Notes under the pieces: generated by a model | Seen by the model: only the letters and a program-made list of their open reading frames with translations | Databases searched by the model: none | Told to the model about the DNA's origin: nothing | Translations under genes and position numbers: made by a program | In this document: piece after piece, positions 36,924 through 39,530 of the stretch | Layout: the number at the start of each line of letters is the position of its first letter | Numbering within the stretch: position 1 is the first letter of the stretch | DNA from: Myxococcales bacterium | GTDB taxonomy: Bacteria; Myxococcota_A; Polyangia; Polyangiales; Polyangiaceae | Direction: 5' to 3' | DNA length: 39,530 nt | Assembly: GCA_021778125.1 (NCBI GenBank) | Contig: JAJYCT010000005.1 | Coordinates: 1-39,530 of the forward strand

Positions 36924-38035
36924 GCGCGAGCCGGCCCCTCGCGCGCCGCCTCGCCCCGTGTGCGCTGGTCCTCTCTGCGTCCTCCTGCGCCCCGTCGACG
37001 GGCTCGACGTTCGATCGGAGCTACGCCGCCGCGTCTCGGGCCGAGAGTGCCGGCCGGCTCGCCGACGCGGTCGACGCGTTCGACCGCGCCGCGACCACCG
37101 CGACGCGACGCGGGGACGTCGACCAGGCGCGCTGGAGCGCGATCGACGACCTCGAGCGCGAGGGTCGGCTCCCCGAGGCCGTGGCGCGCCTCGACGCGAT
37201 GGCCGCCGACCCGGCGAGCGCACGCCAGGCTCAGGCCGCGTACCGCGCCGCGGCCATGCGCATCGCCCACGACGACGCCGGACGCGGCTGGCAGGACCTC
37301 GCGCAGGTGCCGCTGCGCTTTCCGTCGAGCGGCGTGGCCCACGTGGCCGTACGGCGCCTCGTCGCTCATGCCGACGAGCAGGGGGCCCGGGCGGGTCTCG
37401 ACGAGCTGGCTTCGCTGCAGCACGATCTGGAGAAGACGGAGCTCGTCGAGCTCGTCGCGTTTCTCTCCGCCGAGCACCTGGAGACGCTCGACGACGATCA
37501 GGCCGCGCGCGACGCCTATGCGCACATCGCCGAGCGCTGGCCCTACCCCGGGGGCGCCTTCTTCGACGCCGCCCTCTGGCGAGCGAGCCTGCTCGACGAG
37601 AAGCTCGGGCGCGTGCCCGCGGCCATCGACGACCTGCAGCGGATGGTGGCGGTCCGCGAGACGACCAGCCTGATGGGCAGCTACGAGCGACGCCACTACG
37701 TGCCCGCGATGCTGCGCATGGGGGCCCTCTACCGCGACAAGCTCGGCGACCACGTCAGGGCGCGCGAGACGTTCCATCGCCTCTACAAGGACTTCGAACA
37801 CTCGACGATGCGCGACGACGCGCTCTGGCTCGAGGCCGCGCTCTGGAAGGAGGATGGCGACGCGAAGACGGCGTGTGACCGACTCGGCACGCTCGTCCAC
37901 GAGTTCCCCGATAGCCGCTACGTTCCCTGCGCCGCGGCGCAGTGCTCCGGTCTGAAGACGAACCCGGACGCCGGAGCGCCGAATACGTGCCACGCCTACC
38001 TGCAGCGCGCGGGCTGGGAGCCGCGGACCCCCTGA
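36920..38035 (+). CDS. TPR-like lipoprotein
   Basis: GTG 36920 overlaps the aldolase stop and yields [20 protein letters not shown] followed by a lipobox-like SSC, so a lipoprotein of 371 aa is inferred. The body has TPR-like helix pairs: [97 protein letters not shown]. The last two resemble YbgF/CpoB- or BamD-type repeats. Several cysteines near the C-terminus could form disulfides. A terminator-like stem overlaps the end of the next, convergent gene. Confidence 0.8.
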   Translation: MSASRPLARRLAPCALVLSASSCAPSTGSTFDRSYAAASRAESAGRLADAVDAFDRAATTATRRGDVDQARWSAIDDLEREGRLPEAVARLDAMAADPASARQAQAAYRAAAMRIAHDDAGRGWQDLAQVPLRFPSSGVAHVAVRRLVAHADEQGARAGLDELASLQHDLEKTELVELVAFLSAEHLETLDDDQAARDAYAHIAERWPYPGGAFFDAALWRASLLDEKLGRVPAAIDDLQRMVAVRETTSLMGSYERRHYVPAMLRMGALYRDKLGDHVRARETFHRLYKDFEHSTMRDDALWLEAALWKEDGDAKTACDRLGTLVHEFPDSRYVPCAAAQCSGLKTNPDAGAPNTCHAYLQRAGWEPRTP

Positions 38036-38050
38036 GGGCCGGGCGTCCCG

Positions 38051-38073
38051 GAGGCCGACTATTCGTCGGCCTC
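38051..38073 (+). terminator. Intrinsic terminator overlapping the 3' end of the acidic-protein gene
   Basis: GAGGCCGAC (38051-38059) and GTCGGCCTC (38065-38073) form a perfect 9-bp stem with loop TATTC. On the plus strand it is followed directly by a long T-rich tract (TTCTTCCTCTTC...), so it has the form of an intrinsic terminator for the TPR gene. The T-tract is the complement of the poly-Glu codons of the convergent gene. Confidence 0.6.
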
Positions 38074-38475
38074 TTCTTCCTCTTCTTCTTCCTCTTCTTC
38101 TTCCTCGTCGTCTTCGTCGTCGTCCTCGAATTCCTCGTCGTCCTCGTAGTCCGCAGCCTCATCGGCCTCCTCGTCCTCTTCCTCGGACGCGGCCGCGCGC
38201 TTCTCGAACTTGAGGTCGACGCCCACGTCGCCGAGCTGTGTGTCGAGCAGCTCGAGCAGCTCGTCGGCGTCGTCGCCCGACCACTCGTCGAGCAGGTCGG
38301 TGAGAAACTCGAAGAAGTCACCGTTGTCGAGGCGGCGCTCGATCTCCTCGACCTGCTCCTCGGTGAACGCCTCGAGGATGTCTTCGCGCAACGTCTCGAT
38401 GTCCCCCTCCTCGATCGCATCTTGCGCAGAGAGGCGAATCTGGCGAACAGCGCGCTTGTCGAGGTAGATCTCCAT
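38059..38475 (-). CDS. Small protein with polyglutamate tail
   Basis: 138 aa. The first 90 residues form a helical domain (MEIYLDKRAVRQIRLSAQDA, then TLREDILEAFTEEQVEEIERRL and DLLDEWSGDDADELLELL). The last 45 or so are almost entirely Glu and Asp, ending in an uninterrupted Glu run and ADE. Net charge is extremely negative. No enzyme motif is visible. An acidic tail of this kind can mimic nucleic acid or serve as a chaperone-like clamp, which is speculation. It is divergent from the outer-membrane-like gene, only 18 bases away. Confidence 0.82.
   Translation of the reverse strand: MEIYLDKRAVRQIRLSAQDAIEEGDIETLREDILEAFTEEQVEEIERRLDNGDFFEFLTDLLDEWSGDDADELLELLDTQLGDVGVDLKFEKRAAASEEEDEEADEAADYEDDEEFEDDDEDDEEEEEEEEEEEEADE
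38066..38175 (-). repeat. GAA/GAG-GAC codon repeat coding poly-Glu/Asp
   Basis: On the plus strand a run of TTC/CTC/GTC triplets codes, on the minus strand, the Glu/Asp tail of the acidic protein. Triplet period is kept throughout, so length changes would leave the frame intact; strand slippage here could vary tail length. Confidence 0.7.
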
Positions 38476-38493
38476 CTGTCGGGGACCCCGAGT

Positions 38494-39192
38494 ATGCGAA
38501 CCGCCCTCGGCCTGTCAACGTCCGCGTGCGACCCACGCCCCGCCTCGCGCAGGGCTCGGCTCCGGCGTGTGCCCGCGGTCATTGCGACGGTCGCGCTCGC
38601 AGCCCTCCCCCGCGCCGCGCGCGCCGACGCCACGAGCGCGCCGGCGAGCGAGGAGATCATCGCCCCGCCCCAGTCGGAGCACGCGTACATCCAGTTCGGC
38701 GTCGGCCTCGCGGCCGAGATGGTCGCGTCGGCGGGCACCATCTGCACGAACGTCACCAACTGCATCCTCGGCTCGGGCGGCGGCCTCGTCGTCCGCGTCG
38801 GGTGGCGCCCGTTCGATCGCCTTTACATCGGCGGCGCCTACGAGGCCTCCAAGCAGGACCCCAACCAGCTCTACCGGCTCGGCATCCTGCAGCAGCTCCG
38901 CGCGGAGGGCCGGCGCTACTTTCAGACCGGCAAGGAGACCTCCCCGTTCATCCTCGTCGGCGTGGGCGCCAGCGCCTACGGCAACGAGTGGAGCGTCGAC
39001 ACGTGGGGCCTCAGCGGCACCATCGGCGCGGGCCTCGAGGTCGACCTCGGGGGCACCGTGGCCGACATCTCGCTCGCGTACCGCCCCATGTACTTCCAGT
39101 CCTGGGGCGACTCGAGCGGCATCCCGCACGACGCGGGCATCGCTCACTTCCTGAGCCTGGAGGCCTCCATCGAGGCCCGCGATCGGCTCTGA
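38494..39192 (+). CDS. Putative outer-membrane beta-barrel protein
   Basis: 232 aa from ATG 38494. An Arg-rich n-region and a hydrophobic stretch (VPAVIATVALAALPRAARADA) look like a Sec signal peptide cleaved near residue 45. The mature part alternates aromatic and polar residues in about eight strands: AYIQFGVGLAAEMVAS, LVVRVGWRPFDRLYIGGAYEASK, SPFILVGVGASAYGNEW, LSGTIGAGLEVDLGGTVADISLAYRPMYFQ, HFLSLEASIEARDRL. It ends in Arg-Leu and lacks a typical terminal Phe. OmpA/OmpW-like small-barrel folds fit; no specific family is recognised. The signal's long n-region means a later start is possible. Confidence 0.75.
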   Translation: MRTALGLSTSACDPRPASRRARLRRVPAVIATVALAALPRAARADATSAPASEEIIAPPQSEHAYIQFGVGLAAEMVASAGTICTNVTNCILGSGGGLVVRVGWRPFDRLYIGGAYEASKQDPNQLYRLGILQQLRAEGRRYFQTGKETSPFILVGVGASAYGNEWSVDTWGLSGTIGAGLEVDLGGTVADISLAYRPMYFQSWGDSSGIPHDAGIAHFLSLEASIEARDRL

Positions 39193-39278
39193 AATCGCGC
39201 GGGGAGCGCGCCGCGGGACCGGGCCGCCTGGACGGCGTCCTTGACGGCCGCGCGCGCGCGAGTTCCCATCACACTCGA

Positions 39279-39530
39279 GTGATCTGCACGACTTGCGGGG
39301 CCAACAACCCCGACCTGCTGACGTTCTGCCAGGAGTGCGGTCAGAGGCTCGCGCCGCGCGTCGCTCCGCCGACGCCGCCCGTGGGGCTTCCAACCCCTTC
39401 CGGGCAGGCGGCTACGTCCCCTCTCGCCGCGACCGCCCTCGCGCCGTCCAACGCGTCGGCGCCGGCGCCGGTCGGCCGCCCGCGTCCTCCGGCGATCCCG
39501 GTGAGCTTCGGCCCGCGCGCCGAACCGCCG
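39279..39530 (+). CDS. Zinc-ribbon protein, 3' end outside window
   Basis: GTG 39279 opens VICTTCGANNPDLLTFCQEC, a zinc ribbon with Cys3, Cys6, Cys17 and Cys20, the same spacing as the protein at 5368-6609. A Pro/Ala-rich linker follows and is open to the window edge. Such ribbons commonly precede FHA, kinase-substrate or membrane domains in myxobacteria. What this one carries cannot be seen. Confidence 0.7.
   Translation, partial: MICTTCGANNPDLLTFCQECGQRLAPRVAPPTPPVGLPTPSGQAATSPLAATALAPSNASAPAPVGRPRPPAIPVSFGPRAEPP

Overview
This is a high-GC chromosomal window with long, tightly packed ORFs. The gene content points to a myxobacterium (Myxococcota, probably the Polyangia/Polyangiales side). 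It has two Hanks-type Ser/Thr kinases (one fused to a TolB-like propeller, one ending in a PEGA-like domain), an FHA-GAF-adenylate cyclase, zinc-ribbon/proline-rich proteins, many TPR lipoproteins and a clustered set of complex I genes. The taxonomic call is inference from gene families, not from a marker search.

Layout. 1-713: end of a truncated lipoprotein-like ORF, then two unrelated transposase remnants joined head to tail. 714-6609: an M61-peptidase-like lipoprotein that has lost its zinc motif, a kinase/propeller receptor, and a zinc-ribbon proline-rich membrane protein. 6685-15534: a respiratory complex I operon, nuoE-F-J-K-L-M-N, behind a good TTGACA promoter; nuoA-D and nuoG-I are absent. 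NuoL has an extra C-terminal periplasmic domain and NuoM an extra hydrophobic N-terminus. 15546-20941 (minus): Lon-like protease, histidinol-phosphate-type aminotransferase and TPR lipoprotein, an operon closed by a GTGA overlap. 21046-26319: adenylate cyclase, accA, an SDR reductase and a PEGA kinase.

26316-29394 is the most unusual part. Decayed pieces of a bufferin-type RiPP operon (DUF2282-like leader, DUF692/MNIO oxidase, DUF2063 partner) lie scrambled and in opposite orientation beside an intact CopA copper-exporting ATPase. A tRNA-Thr(CGU) follows.

29674-32867 looks like a sulfide-handling island. SQR-like flavoprotein plus a 47-aa membrane peptide face a CBS protein, a DUF442-like phosphatase and a 55-aa Cys-Cys protein. 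32925-35812 (minus) is an alcohol-oxidase-type operon (FadR-family regulator, small membrane protein, GMC oxidoreductase), with a perfect TGGT-N3-ACCA palindrome in front of the regulator. 35898-39530: threonine aldolase, TPR lipoprotein, a highly acidic protein, an outer-membrane-like protein and the start of another zinc-ribbon protein.

How the genes work together: the nuo operon and SQR both feed electrons to the quinone pool; AccA and the FabG-like SDR fit fatty-acid synthesis; the kinases, the cyclase and the Lon-like protease are regulatory. I see no CRISPR array, rRNA, prophage or complete insertion sequence.
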